In this document: positions 1 through 23,044 of the stretch, one piece after another
Layout: the number at the start of each line of letters is the position of its first letter
Position numbering within the stretch: the first letter of the stretch is position 1
Assembly (NCBI RefSeq): GCF_027744825.2
Contig: NC_071343.1
Coordinates: 14,619,366-14,683,365, forward strand
Reading direction: 5' to 3'
From: Synchiropus splendidus
Taxonomy: Eukaryota > Chordata > Actinopteri > Syngnathiformes > Callionymidae
Length of the DNA stretch: 64,000 nucleotides
Made by a program: the position numbers and the translations under genes
The notes under the pieces: generated by a model
Databases searched by the model: none
What the model saw: the letters and a program-made list of their open reading frames with translations, nothing else
What the model was told of the DNA's origin: nothing

Positions 1-2415
1 CCTAAAAAATGCCCCCCTTTTTCACCTTAAAATGTTATGTGTACCCAGTTATTATGCTCCATATAGAAGGCAAAATGACACCTTTTATCTGATGATCATT
101 CCCATGTGCTGTCCCACATGCTTTGCTCTATCATTTGCTCAAAAAAAAAAAGAATCACACACATTGCTTTTGTGTCACCCAAAACAATTAAAATGTGATA
201 GTGTTGTGTGAATCTTGTCAATCGTCTCACTCTCACCCTATTTATACTGAAGTTTGAGAAGAAAAAAACGGGAAGCGACTTGGCAAGAGTCGCTTGTATA
301 ACTTAGTTGTTAAAGTTGTTTTAACCAACTCAATTAAAATACTGTACTGAAATGAAGTGTAGCTGTAGCAACTAATTTTGTTATAATGTACGGACCTTAT
401 CTCCAGTATCTTTCATGATAATGGTGAAAATTGTCGTGTGTACCTTACGTACAAAGTACAAACAATGACCCGAAACAAAAAGTCCCTTGATGCAGCAGAA
501 ATACAAGTAAAGTTGAGCAACCAGTAGACTAACAACCAATATGCTATGTTTGGACGTAGCCAACAAAAACGGACATTTCTCCCTCTCCGCTTTCAGAAAT
601 ACTTCCAAGCACATGTATCTGACTATAGAAAACATTGCGTCCACACCAGCATGTGTATGTATACAGCCTGGCTATTGTAAAACTGTCAAACAGTCTGGTA
701 ATCTTCAGTAGCTTAAGAAAACCTTTCCTCCTCACTGTTCTCCTCATGCAAATAGCTGCGCAGAAGCAGGATTGCGGAAGTTAGATCCCAACATTATTCA
801 TTTCAATAAATCTGTCTGTCAATAAAATCTGATGTTTATCAGTATTATTTATAGTGAGTCCTGGAGCAGCTCCACGGGCAAAACCCAGTTTGCTTGAGTT
901 CACATGTTCATGAGTTCTGAGCCAAACAGTCTTGTATGAAATCCACAGTGTGCAAAGTCCCTTACATCTTCTTCACAGTTTAAAATAAAACAAACAAACA
1001 ATATACTATATTTATTGTATGGTATTTGGCTCTTGTTTTATTAGATTTGCTTTATCTATAGTTTCATTAATGACATGTCCAGTATTTCCAATTTTTTTCC
1101 ACAATTTGCATCAGGTTGACTTTTCTTTCTTTTCTTGTTTTCCTTAGTAAGTATGGTTTGAGCCTGGTTTTGCTGCTGGTTAGAGTTTAAGTGTAAGCAG
1201 ATTAAACATGGTTATTGAATATGAGTGAAGTCAAGCGTAACAGTCGGAATTCAGATGTATTACGGGCCGGCAAGTAATACACTGCTCTGGAAAAAATGGG
1301 CCCTGAGATCAAAAAGGTTACCAACGCTTGGTCTAAACCAGGCACTAGTTTGTTACATTTAGTTGTAATATATTTATCTGCTCTGGATTGGTTGTAAAAT
1401 ACACACACAGATTGACTTTTTACAGCAACATTTTCTTTTCTTTTTAGTTAATTTTCCATGTCTAATAGCTGACGCTTGAAATGCGTTTTAGTGTGTTCCA
1501 GAGCAAGCTGGGCACAGCAGGAGTGACAGCGCCCCAAAATGAGCTTTTGGAGTATTTATTTCTGGTATGTTAGAAGTGAACCGTCCGCAGAAAGCTCATT
1601 TTACAGTACACTGCCCATATAACGCTCCTGTGGGATCTGTGCCCCGATCCACACCTGATGTTGACTCCCTTTTCAAGGGTCTTACAAAACACTGGCGCAT
1701 CAGGGGCAGGAGATTCTTCTGACAACACGTCTGGCTGTCTGCGACGTGCGCGGCTGAAACTACTGAAGGTATCATTATCATCATGTGTCTGATTGGCAGG
1801 CAGAAGCATTACTCACAGACAAATGAGCAGTGTAATTGCTAATTGACTGTTCGTTCATGTCCCATTCAGAACACAATGTTCTGTGCAGACAGGAGGAGGA
1901 GGAGAACTGCAATTCCTGCAGTAGGAGTCGATATGTTGCTGAGTTTTGTACTGCTCTCGTTCACTCTGCGTTCAAAAACACGTCCTGTGCTGTTTCTTGA
2001 AGATAGCAGGAAATTCACGTGACTTGAAAATGGGCAACTCTCTCGAAATCCGACTCGCGTTTCAAAGTAATCTCAACTCGGCAGCCTGGTGAGCGTGGTC
2101 ACGAACGATCCAGAGATGGCGGGACTGCTCCGTGGGTTTGCAGTTTTTCATGCTTTTTACTTGCAGCATAGGCTCTGAGGCTTGTTTTTCAATGATGTTT
2201 TAACCAAAACATGCCTCTTTCTGTGATAATGATTTTTGCTGACCAGCTCCAGCTCATATATTTTACCCCAGGGTTGTGGGATATGAACCATCAACCCCTG
2301 TCAGGGATCAGTAAACAATAAGGAGTAAGTGTCACACAATATCCAGTAATGAGCTGCATAATACAAACACGTTTAATCACATAATTTTATCAAACATAAA
2401 AATATGATCCTTAAA
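1..2415. other. Gene-free AT-rich intergenic sequence
   Basis: No exon with flanking splice signals and recognisable protein was found here on either strand. Short open frames (for example minus strand 1570-1809) do not resemble a family I know and have no supporting context. Sequence is AT-rich with short poly-A and poly-T runs. Confidence 0.5.
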
Positions 2416-2420
2416 TATCA

Positions 2421-3025
2421 TGTCATGATCTGCTTTTATTTTGTTCCCTTGACTCCCCTTTTTGTTTTCTCCCTCCTTCCTTCCTGTTTGTGTGGCACAC
2501 GGCAAGAGTCAATAAACCCCTAATGATCAAAGTTTAAGAATACCTGGACTCCAGCAACTGGGGCCAGATAGACTGCTTCTGTCCCCACTGGTTGTTTCTC
2601 TCTTTCTATCCGTCATTTAAATGATCTTCTGTTCAGTTATTTCTAAACCATGGCGCTCTGAGTTTTTGTATTATGACTCCGTTTGTTCTCCCTGCTCCGC
2701 GTTACTTCCTCCTCGTGTGTTCGTTTTGACAACCTTGATAGTTTACTTTGTGTTTTACTGCTCATTGTATGGGTGTGTTCTGTTTTTACAGACTCTATTT
2801 GCGTTCTTTCTCCTGGTTCAGTGACGCTCTTTGGACTCATTCCGTTGTGGACTCTTCCTGGTTTCGGTAAGGCTTTGGATTTATTTTCTGTTTTCTTCTC
2901 CCGCCTCTGACGCCTTTTGTTGTATATTTTTGTACTATTTATTAAATCGTATTTGACTCGCTCCAGCCTCCTGTGACTCTTTCATCACTGCTCTTGGGTC
3001 CCGCCCTGCGTCTTGAACCATAACA
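2421..3025 (+). mobile_element. Solo LTR of an LTR retrotransposon, with target-site duplication
   Basis: The element begins TGTCATGATCTGC and ends CCATAACA, so it has the TG...CA ends of an LTR. It is flanked by a perfect 5-bp direct repeat TATCA (2416-2420 and 3026-3030), the target duplication left by an integrase. The last 100 bases carry an ATTAAA-type poly(A) signal near 2943 and a CTTGGGTCCCGCCCTGCGTC stretch typical of the 3' end of fish Ty3/gypsy-like LTRs, which suggests plus orientation. No internal gag or pol sequence and no second LTR are present, so this is a recombination product. Open frames inside it are not genes. The gypsy assignment is inference from style; the LTR plus duplication is seen directly. 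Confidence 0.82.
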
Positions 3026-3030
3026 TATCA

Positions 3031-5924
3031 CAAATAAAAATATGTTGAGCAAAGCTTAGGCATGGCTGATAAGTACATTCTAAATATGAAAAAAATATTC
3101 AAATGCAATGCACAATAATTAAAGAGTAACGTGAATGTTCTGTTCAAATTGTTATGGCATTTTTTTTAATTAAATGAAAATATATATTGCTGAGTATTTC
3201 ATCAGTTGTGTTTTACTGCTTGACTGGGTTTCCAAGCAGCCAAATATTCTTTTCTTATCCTTCGAGATAGTGTTACAAATATATTTTACCCCCCAAAACA
3301 ACAGTGGCTCAGTTAGTGGAACTGCGGCCGCCATGCTATTTTCTCGATGCGCAGCAGCAAACAGCTGGACATCACTGGGCCAGCTCGCTCACTGCAGAGC
3401 CTGCCGTCCCACTTGATGTAGAGAACAGGTAATGATGATATGAGATCACCAACTTCAATAGGTACTGAGAGATCAATTACATATTTCAATCAAGTTATTG
3501 TGCCGCAAACAGCGAATATTGTGTCCGTGACCGTGCTTGAAGAAAGAAGGCTGCGGTGATGCCGACAGAGATGAATGGGCTCTTGAGTTAATTCAGTGGA
3601 GGGAGCGTGTTTGAGGCTTGGTTTCAGACAAGACTGCTCCAGAACTCCAAATGTATTTGATTCAGAAAATACTTCAAATACTTACTGAATACAAGATGTT
3701 TCATTCCATCAGTCTATTTTGACCAGAAGGATAAGATCCTCTTTTACAAATTTGACAGATATCATGTAATGTTGTTGTGTTAATAAATGCTAAAATAACC
3801 GACAGAAATAATAATCATCAATTATGCTTCAATATAAGTCGACACCATTATGCATGTTTTTTTTTCTTTTTCTTTTATTTTGCCTATATAATTCTTTATC
3901 CCGTCATAGCGATGTGCTCAGTCTGACAGCTGAGTGACTTGCTCACACAACAGACATACTAGTGCACAGGTGGGCAATGCAATTTCCCACATTATAAACT
4001 GTGGCTGTTGTGAGGGGCCTCATGCTGGAAGACAGACAGCAAGGAGTACAAAACTTAATGGAAAAATATCCAAAATATATACTTTAGTGATGTGAACAAA
4101 ATGAACCGAAAAATGTTAAATGCAAGTAAGGAGTGTTAATATCCCTCAAAGCCTATAAAAGCATCTCATTTCTTACACATTTTTTTGGACATAAATCTTA
4201 ATAAAACTATGGATCAGCCATTTAAGAATGACAGAAAGACATGTAACAAAATATAATTTTTAATTATGTCACTGTATTTTTGAGGAGCAAGAAATTTATT
4301 TGGCCATATTTACTGTTGTACTAGTAATAACTAAAAAATGGGACAAAAGAATTCTGAAAAATGCTACATATCAGTTGCATTATTTTGGTCTCAAGAGGAG
4401 CCATCCACACCGGGCAGGGTCACCAAAGACTCCCACACACAGAGACAGTTTGTTTTTTTCCTTTGTATGTTTTTGGACAATGAAAGTGTTTCAAGGGAAC
4501 CCAACTCTGCGTTGCCCCTAGTGGCAAACAAATGCAGCGCTTCTGCCAAATCAATCAATGTCTCAGTGTGTGTCGTTCATTTGACAATGGTGAGTGACAG
4601 CCTGTCAACAGAAGACTGACATTTTCATCTTTTGGCCATGCTATAACCTCCTAAAGTGCCGAGCAGAAGAACGCGTTCAGCAGAAGTGCCGATCCTGACT
4701 GCCAGTCAGTCAGACAGGAGATAGACCGCGGCGAGAAATCTTTCACACATGTCATGTTGCTCAGAGGAGATTTTCTGTTCCAAATATGAAAAGGGATGAT
4801 GCAGACAGTAGTCTCTGACATTTATTATGTCTTATTCATACCTCTCTGTCCCTGCCGCTGCCTCCTCAGCTGACATTTGCTAGCCTTATCTTGGAGAAGC
4901 TGAAGAAAGAGAGTGTGTTCCACGTCTGTCAGACGCGTGTGCTTGGGAGGAAAGTACAGTAGAGCGTTTGATCTGAATGATTCATATCCATCAAATCAGC
5001 TTTTCTCTCGGGAGAAAGAAGATTGTGAGTAGCAGGCACTTAGTAATCAACACCTTTGTGCGTTTGTGTGGGATAATTGCAATGCTGCGAGGAATACCCC
5101 CAAAAATAGTCGCCCAGGTACCTGTGTGCTCTCGCAAGCACAAAGTGCACCTTGCATTGCAGGAGGAAGTTCAGGGAAGTTCAGCCATATCTCACAGATT
5201 ATTACAATCATTTCTCTTCTTTTGTGCTGGCTGCCATTGAGATGCCACCGTGACGCACATTGTGCCTAAATTGTGCACTAAAAACTCTTCAATAATTCCT
5301 GGCAGAATTTAGAAATATATGTCTGTCAGAAATATTACTGACAAATTTCAAGTTCCATCATCATGTTATCTTGCTCTCAGTAGCTAGAGCTCATTTGAAT
5401 TTGGACTAATAATGCTATAAACGTCCGTTCTATTGTCATTCAAATGTTGAATGACGAAGATGGGGCTTCACCTATTTTTTGTCATATGAAATTATTCACA
5501 AAAACACATTCAATGAAAAGTTGATTGCATTTTTTATTGGCCTTAAACCTTCTCACTTCACTTTGCTGTCTTGTGTCCGCAGATCTTGAATAGATAGGAA
5601 AAAAATCCATTCTGAAATATATTATCTCAAATACATATTTAATAATTTTTAATATTAAATAGAGATATTTCTGCCCAGAATCAATTTTATTTTAATTCAT
5701 TTAATTTTACAGCAGCAAGATGTAATGTCGTATCCGTTTCCTAGTAAAGAGTTGGGAAACTGTTACTCGCATGTTTGAAAATCGAACCAACATCTTATCT
5801 GTAACCATTTGCCTCTGCTCACCTTACCTACCCCAGTTGTTAGGCCTGCTCTGGACGTGAGAAGTGTGGCCTGACAAAAGATCCTTTTGTGAGAGCTTTA
5901 CACCAGTAGCAGGATAATTCATCA
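3031..5924. other. Intergenic sequence, no gene recognised
   Basis: Mostly AT-rich. A small GC-rich island at about 3310-3430 contains a NotI-like GCGGCCGC followed by ATG in a good Kozak context and an ACAG|GTAATG donor-like site, but the 28-codon frame (3333-3416) is unrecognised. Nothing else was identified. Confidence 0.45.
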
Positions 5925-6345
5925 GAATCAGAAAAACTTTATTAAGGGAAATTGTGTTCATAACATGCTCTGTACACAACATATCACAATAAATTAAAAA
6001 TAAATAAGATTATAAAGTGCAAAAAAAGTTATACAAAAGAGCATAGAAAACAATGTGCAAGAAATATAGTTCAAGAACAGAAAATATGCCAAAAAACCCT
6101 TCATTGTATTTTTTTCAGGGACGAATCGTATGTTTTTATTGCCACAGGAAGAAAAGACCTCCTGGTCCATGTGCTTTTGTATTGGACCAGGAGCTCATGG
6201 AGGGGGTGGGTGATGTTGTCCAGGATGCTCCTTAGTTTCAGGAGCATCCTTCTTTCCATAACTGTCTCTAAGGAGTCCAGTTTCACCCCCACTATATCAC
6301 TAACTTTGCGGATGAGTCTGTTGAATAATACTCTGTAAATACACA
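5925..6345 (-). mobile_element. 3' fragment of a non-LTR retrotransposon (LINE)
   Basis: Read on the minus strand, the segment near 6101-6340 encodes a degraded C-terminal tail of a fish LINE ORF2, including RRSFLPVAI followed by a Tyr-rich end, the usual end of this class of reverse transcriptase protein. About 160 bases downstream on the same strand is the common fish LINE/SINE tail, AATAAAGTTTTTCTGATTC at about 5928-5946. No 5' part or catalytic domain is present, so this is a dead 5'-truncated copy. The exact clade (Rex1, L2/Maui or other) cannot be fixed by eye. Confidence 0.68.
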
Positions 6346-6359
6346 AACACAACCACCAA

Positions 6360-6551
6360 AATTCACCACTTGGAAACTGTGATGTGCATTTTTATTTTTA
6401 TTCATTTTTAAATGAATAAATCACAATTGTGATATAAACTGAATCAGATAAAGAATAATAAAGTAACCAGAATCTGGTTCTAAATAGAATCGGCACCCGA
6501 GTATCAGGAAAATATTGAATTGGGCCAAATGCATATCGTCGCAGCCCTAAC
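6360..6551. repeat. Possible degraded DNA transposon/MITE remnant
   Basis: The segment ends ATCGTCGCAGCCCTAAC (about 6535-6551). Read in reverse this begins with TTAGGGCTGCGACGAT, a terminal sequence seen in many fish hAT-like non-autonomous elements. The rest is AT-rich with ATGAATAAA-like simple repeats. No second terminus or target duplication was identified, so the call rests on one end only. Confidence 0.33.
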
Positions 6552-8530
6552 ATTTGTCCTGACTTCCATTGAACATTTCTGCGGACTCAGTTTAGCAGTT
6601 CCAGCCAGTTATGAGATCAGTGAGAAATAACTTCCTCCTGCGGATCACTTTTAGAGCGTAAATAGAAAGCAGAGTGTGACTGTGTCTGTGTTGTTGTAAA
6701 TATTGGTGACAGGAAGCCAATTGCCAGATGAGGGAAGAGTGCCTGCAAGGCAGGTCAGTTGCGTGCATGACTCAAAGCTTGCTGGGTAAAAATGCTCAGG
6801 GCAAACATTGACCAACTCATACGTTTGGAATCAATTGCTCACAGCTGCAAAACAATGGCAAACGTGTCGGGATACACAAATCCAACATCAAGTTCAGGAT
6901 TGACTTTGACAAACAGACGAAAGTGCAATTTCATGTGTTTGAACTAAAAAAAGTACACATCAAAACAGTTTGATATTTTTTCTTTACATTTCAAATATGT
7001 CTGATTTCATATATTTAAAATAAGATTTTCCATTCCTTACTATTGATATTTCTCTTGAAAGCATGACTGCATCAACTTATGGATAAAAAAAATAGGTCTA
7101 AAATCATTAAAGATACAAATGAAATGCTGATTTCTGTGTGGTTGGCCTGAATTGTTGTTTTGAAAAACAGAACGCTTGCGCTTGACTGCCTCCCATCATT
7201 AAGCTGAAGTTCAATCCATCATGCACTGCACCTCACCATTAGCCTTTTTTTCATTTGAGCTTGTTAAGAGAATGGATAGGGAATTCTCTGGCATTTGTCA
7301 GCAATGCATCAGGGTTTATTGCTGTCTAACTCTGGCGAGGGCTCATCTGTTTGCAAAAGTCTTTGTCACATGCTTCACACTCCAATAACATCAACTCCCA
7401 GGAAGGATCCACGCAATATGTCAACTTTGGCTGCTTTCTCAGCCGCTTTTTGATATAAATAATTGAGACTCCTGTATGCATCACATGCAAGTAGGTCACT
7501 TAAAATAAAAAAGGGACATTTATTTCAATTTTGAAGCATGATGCCGGTTGTTCTTCGACAAGCACGCTGACATCCAGAGTGATGATAGCCGAGGTGACTC
7601 TGAAGAGAAAAGTGAGAGAGCTCTCCACTTTCTCATTTCCGACCACCATTGGAAATCATTTCAGCTACCTACAGCCACAAGAGCTGTATCGCAGTTGCCT
7701 GTAATTGGGAAATCACAGCCAGTTCTCCAGAATGATCCCCCAATACACAAAGGTAATTTTGCTATGTCTGAACACCAGCGTCTCCAAGCCTCTGAAATTG
7801 GCACCTGTTTCTCACATCACGACCAGTGGAGGGAAATGTCATTCATTATCATTGTGTTGCAGATAAACACATTTTGCGAGCTTCAGCAGTGAAAGAATGG
7901 AATTTAACAAAGTAAAAAGATGGAAAATGATAATTTATTGTTTGATCCATAATGAAACAGAGAACCATTTGCGTTGGAAAATTTAAGATTTCAGTCAGTC
8001 AGCCTGTCAAATGATGACATTCCTGAGCAAATGGATGTACAAAAATACAAAAATGGCTCGTCTGAATAATTATTGTATTATTGTAATTGATTGTATATTA
8101 TACTGTATAGACTTTATGGATTTCTGGTTGTAATTAATTATTATAATCAAATGTTGTATCCTAATTATTTTAAGTTTTAACATTTCAACTATTAGAAAAG
8201 AAAGTTAGTTACTTAAAATGCACTTATATTAGACATGCGTTTTTTCTATGTATTTATTTTTGTTAAAATTCTATTTTTAAATACAAATATTTGCAAACAG
8301 AACATAAATGCAGTATTAAATCAACGTTCAATAAATGTGATTAGATAAGATTAGATTATCTTTACCATAAAAATGAGATTTAAAAAAATCCAGTGGCCTC
8401 ATTTCACTAAAACAATATATAAATATGTATTTAAATAATTGTGCATTATTCCTTGTCGATATTTCCGGTGGATAAAGAATCGTAGAGATGTAATATTCAG
8501 ACAAAAAATATAGATTTTATCTGAACATTA
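6552..8530. other. Upstream intergenic sequence of prpf40a, no gene recognised
   Basis: AT-rich sequence. An open frame at 7548-7892 (+) has no recognised family and no splice context. From about 7900 to 8500 the sequence is very AT-rich and without features, and it turns to mixed composition at the prpf40a promoter. Confidence 0.45.
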
Positions 8531-8540
8531 CCGCCTCTGT

Positions 8541-8645
8541 GTGACGTAGCTACGCTCATTGCGCTGTAGACCGTCTAGAGCCAATCAGCTCTCTCGTTGT
8601 TGTGATGTGACTTAGCATTTCCGAGGTTCTTATCCGCGGGTCATC
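8541..8645 (+). promoter_or_regulatory. Probable core promoter and 5'UTR of prpf40a
   Basis: Immediately upstream of the first ATG the AT-rich sequence gives way to a GC-richer block with a CRE-like TGACGTA (8542-8548) and a CCAAT box, CCAATCAG (8581-8588), about 60 bases before the start codon. No TATA box is obvious, as expected for a housekeeping splicing factor gene. The transcription start is not visible from sequence; a short 5'UTR beginning after the CCAAT box is inferred. Confidence 0.5.
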
Positions 8646-19916
<11,271 letters not shown>

Positions 19917-20195
19917 CCACCGCGCCTGAGTCTACCACGTCGTACATGCTCGCCCCTCCGGTCGCAGCTGAATTGATGTGGAGCTTCATGTGCCCTTATT
20001 TTTACTTCAACGTACGTCTAGTTTGGATTTAGCTGTTGGTTTTTATATGCCAGTGAAACCATATCGAATTGTCACAGAAGGAAGGTTGTCGGTGCTTCTG
20101 GAACTGCTGATGCTTTCTTGCACCGTTATGAATCCATTTTACTTTGTTCAACTGTCGATTAAAATGTAATAAATACGTTTTTTCTGTACAGTGTC
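19917..20195 (+). terminator. prpf40a 3'UTR and poly(A) signal
   Basis: About 250 bases after the stop codon is ATTAAAATGTAATAAATAC, with AATAAA at 20168-20173, then a T-rich and GTGT-rich downstream element (20177-20195). This is the best poly(A) site in the region and gives a short 3'UTR with no open frame of interest. Confidence 0.75.
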
Positions 20196-20836
20196 TGATG
20201 CTCTTAGTTAAGATATAGATGCTGCCAAACAGGTGGAGCTGGGGTTTATCTGCAAGGAGTTGATCCATCAAGTCATTATCCCCATACAAAACTAAAATCT
20301 GCGATGATATGGTGTTTATAATGCATGTCTTTATTTGCCATCGTGGTTTTTACATCAAGAGCCCAAAATAGACAACTCGCATCATCATGTCAGTCTGGTC
20401 AACATGCCTTCAGTGAGTTATTGATCCTGTTTGGTCTCACTAAACTGCGCAACAAGTAAAACCAGATGCCTTTGTTCGTGCACTTTTTCAATATTTATCA
20501 TAAACAATTTGTGGATAAATGACTGGATTGGTCGGTTAGTGAGCTGAATAGCTCAAGTTAAATTCCACGTAACACCTCTAACTTATGAGTAATGTTCGTC
20601 CAGTTAGTTGCAGTGCGTTTCTTGTGTAAATCACTGTCATTACACTGTAATTGGAGCACGCTTTGGCTGCGGCCAGGGTGAGTCTGCAGACACAGTCGTC
20701 GGCCACAACAGTCCGGTCACAGACGGTGAGGTGAAGCTCTGGCAGGTGGAGCTGTACCAGTTTCTCTGGGTCCTGCTCACACTGAGCGAAGTTTCACTGA
20801 AGACAAACCAGCCAGTTCTGTGGTCCATGTAAATAG

Positions 20837-20842
20837 TTTATT
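20837..20842 (-). terminator. Candidate fmnl2 poly(A) signal
   Basis: TTTATT on the plus strand is AATAAA on the fmnl2 strand. It lies 1.13 kb beyond the stop of the distal terminal exon, so the distal 3'UTR would run from 21968 to about 20815. An alternative AATAAA at 20330-20335 would bring fmnl2 mRNA within about 140 bases of the prpf40a poly(A) site. Which one is used cannot be told from sequence. Confidence 0.45.
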
Positions 20843-21968
20843 TAGTCATATTTGTTGACAGCCTCTGCTCCCCTAATTCTTTTTTAAAAAAATGTTATTT
20901 TTCTGATAAAGCACAAACTGCCTAATATTTCTGACAAAAGTACAAAAAGAGAAACATGTGCCAGTAATGTCCAGTCACAGAGATGACAGATGGTAACACC
21001 AGCTTCCGTGGTATAAATCGAGATCACACCAGATTCAACTGCTTTGAGTGGCTACTGCAGAGTGGACTTCCACCAGCTCTCAACACCAATTCACCTCTCG
21101 AGACTCCAAAACTCATTTTCCGCTGCGTTTGGTTTAATTTAACATACAAAACAAAAAAAAAAAACTATAAGTTAAAATAACATTCAAGTTGTAACGCACA
21201 AGGCAGTGAAAACTTTGTTTGAACAATATTTACAATATTAACCATCTGGTCTTGTGGACGTTGCTTAAAAAAAAAAAATCCAGACTTAGTAGCAAAATAT
21301 CTGTACACTTTTTTTATGTACTTTTTCTCCGTTAATCATTTTTGTCTCCAGAAAAATGAAGTGGTTAAATACTATACATTAAAATTACAATGAATAGATG
21401 CAGTGGTTAATGGTTTGCCGAGATAAAGAGTCCAGTTTCATGTTCAGTATCTTCTCGTGGATTTCTTGGTTCCCCATTGCAAAAGTGATCAGTCCGAATA
21501 TCACCAAGACTTGACTGAAGCGTTTCAGCTCCTGTAACATCTCTGGCTGGCAGTGAAGGCCACGTGTTTCTTCTCGCAGGGACCTCCACCATGTTGGTCC
21601 TGAACTGTTGGCTCAAACTGGAGATGTTTCCTGTGGAGCTCACGGCTGCGAGGAATGAATCGAGTACGCGGAATGTGAGCAGAGAAGCGGAATGGAATGT
21701 GTCCTTCTTTCTAAAAGGATTTTTAAAAACATCATAGAAAAATAAGGAAAGATCAGAGCGGGAAGTTCAGGCACTTGTCATGTCTAGGGTTCTAGGTCAA
21801 CCTTCCGCACACGGACCCTCCGTGTCTCTTCTCATGTTATATATATATATTATATATATATGCATATGTATGTACAGAGATCTACGTGGCTGCTACTCTC
21901 GCTCATCCTTCACGCTCCACCTTCTCTCTCCTTCTGCTTCCACCTCTCACACATGCTCTGCTCCCGTC
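20843..21968 (-). other. Probable 3'UTR of the distal fmnl2 isoform
   Basis: This stretch lies between the TGA of the distal terminal exon and the first downstream AATAAA on the minus strand. It has no conserved open frame. It contains a TATATATA run near 21840-21860 and A/T-rich tracts common in long 3'UTRs. The assignment is by position only. Confidence 0.45.
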
Positions 21969-22078
21969 TCATATCACTACTTCATTGCTGTTCAGGGGTC
22001 GTAAGTTCTGGTCGTCGAAGCGTCTCCGGACGCTGCGCCGCACGGCGTCGGCGCGTCTGTAGGGCTGGTTCCTCAGAT
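21969..22078 (-). CDS. fmnl2: fmnl2 distal alternative terminal exon (LRNQPYRR type)
   Basis: After a TCTTGCAG acceptor the minus strand reads AT CTG AGG AAC..., which joins the phase-1 end of exon 25 to give [24 protein letters not shown] and then [15 protein letters not shown], stop TGA at 21971-21969. This matches the alternative C-terminus of human FMNL2 (LRNQPYRR...ending ITM). It replaces the [15 protein letters not shown] ending of the proximal exon. The tail is strongly basic and ends in hydrophobic residues. Phase, acceptor and protein match make it a real exon although it is short. Confidence 0.93.
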
Positions 22079-22989
22079 CTGCAAGAGAGGGAGCCGTCAG
22101 TGGTCGGGTGGTGGCGGAGGTGGTGGTGCTGAGGAGGAGTGCAGAAGCGCTGGCAGCCCGTCTCTCAAAGCAGCACGAGTGTGACGGACGAACTAACTGC
22201 AGCGTTACGCCGCTAGGGGTCGCCGCCTACTGGCTTCTTATCGTCATGGCATGCTAGTAAAGCACTGTTGAAGCTCTTACGACAGCAGCTGCGCCCAAAC
22301 CTCCAGGGTCAGAGCCTCATGAAGGGAAGCTGAGCAGAAGCGAATTCAAAAAGGGAAAGAAAGCGACTGGATTTTTAAAATTTTCCATGAGCTATGAAGC
22401 GAGGGGCGCCACCTAGTGACGGGGAGATGAGGTGTCATGAGACAGTGGATGAAACTGTCCTAATCTTCCGGTGTAAGTAACAAATGTGTCCTACCGGCCG
22501 CAGAGTGATGACGTCACATCCGGCATATACGATTTTTTTTTTTTTTATGTTTTAATGAGCCAGAGGAAATTGAAATAAAGGATTTCAGGGCGACTTCTAC
22601 CACATGCATAGCATTTATTTCCACAAAATGCTATGTTTGCCATCGACTTATTTGCGAAGTTTATGTCCGTTCTTCTCCGCAGTCTGCGAAACAACGCGTC
22701 GTGATTGGCTGACTTGTATGGAGCTTTGTTTTTATTTTATATCACACAAAAGTCAACAGACTCCACAGCAGATAATTATGTTCGTCTGAATGTATTTTCA
22801 GTTGTTTAGTCATAAAAACAACAGCCCGTATGTGTCAGCCAATCACGACGCATCTTTCGGCTAACACAGAACTGGTCGGACCAATTTGGCAGGGCTGAAA
22901 CCTCCTTCATAGATAAATGAATACAAATGTATCTGGACGTGTATAAGTTCCTACTGGGAAGACTATTGTGATTTCTTGCGCAACATCAA

Positions 22990-23044
<55 letters not shown>

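Noticed and set aside
1570..1809. Minus-strand 79-codon open frame upstream of the solo LTR
   Set aside because: Slightly GC-richer than its surroundings but without recognisable homology or splice context.
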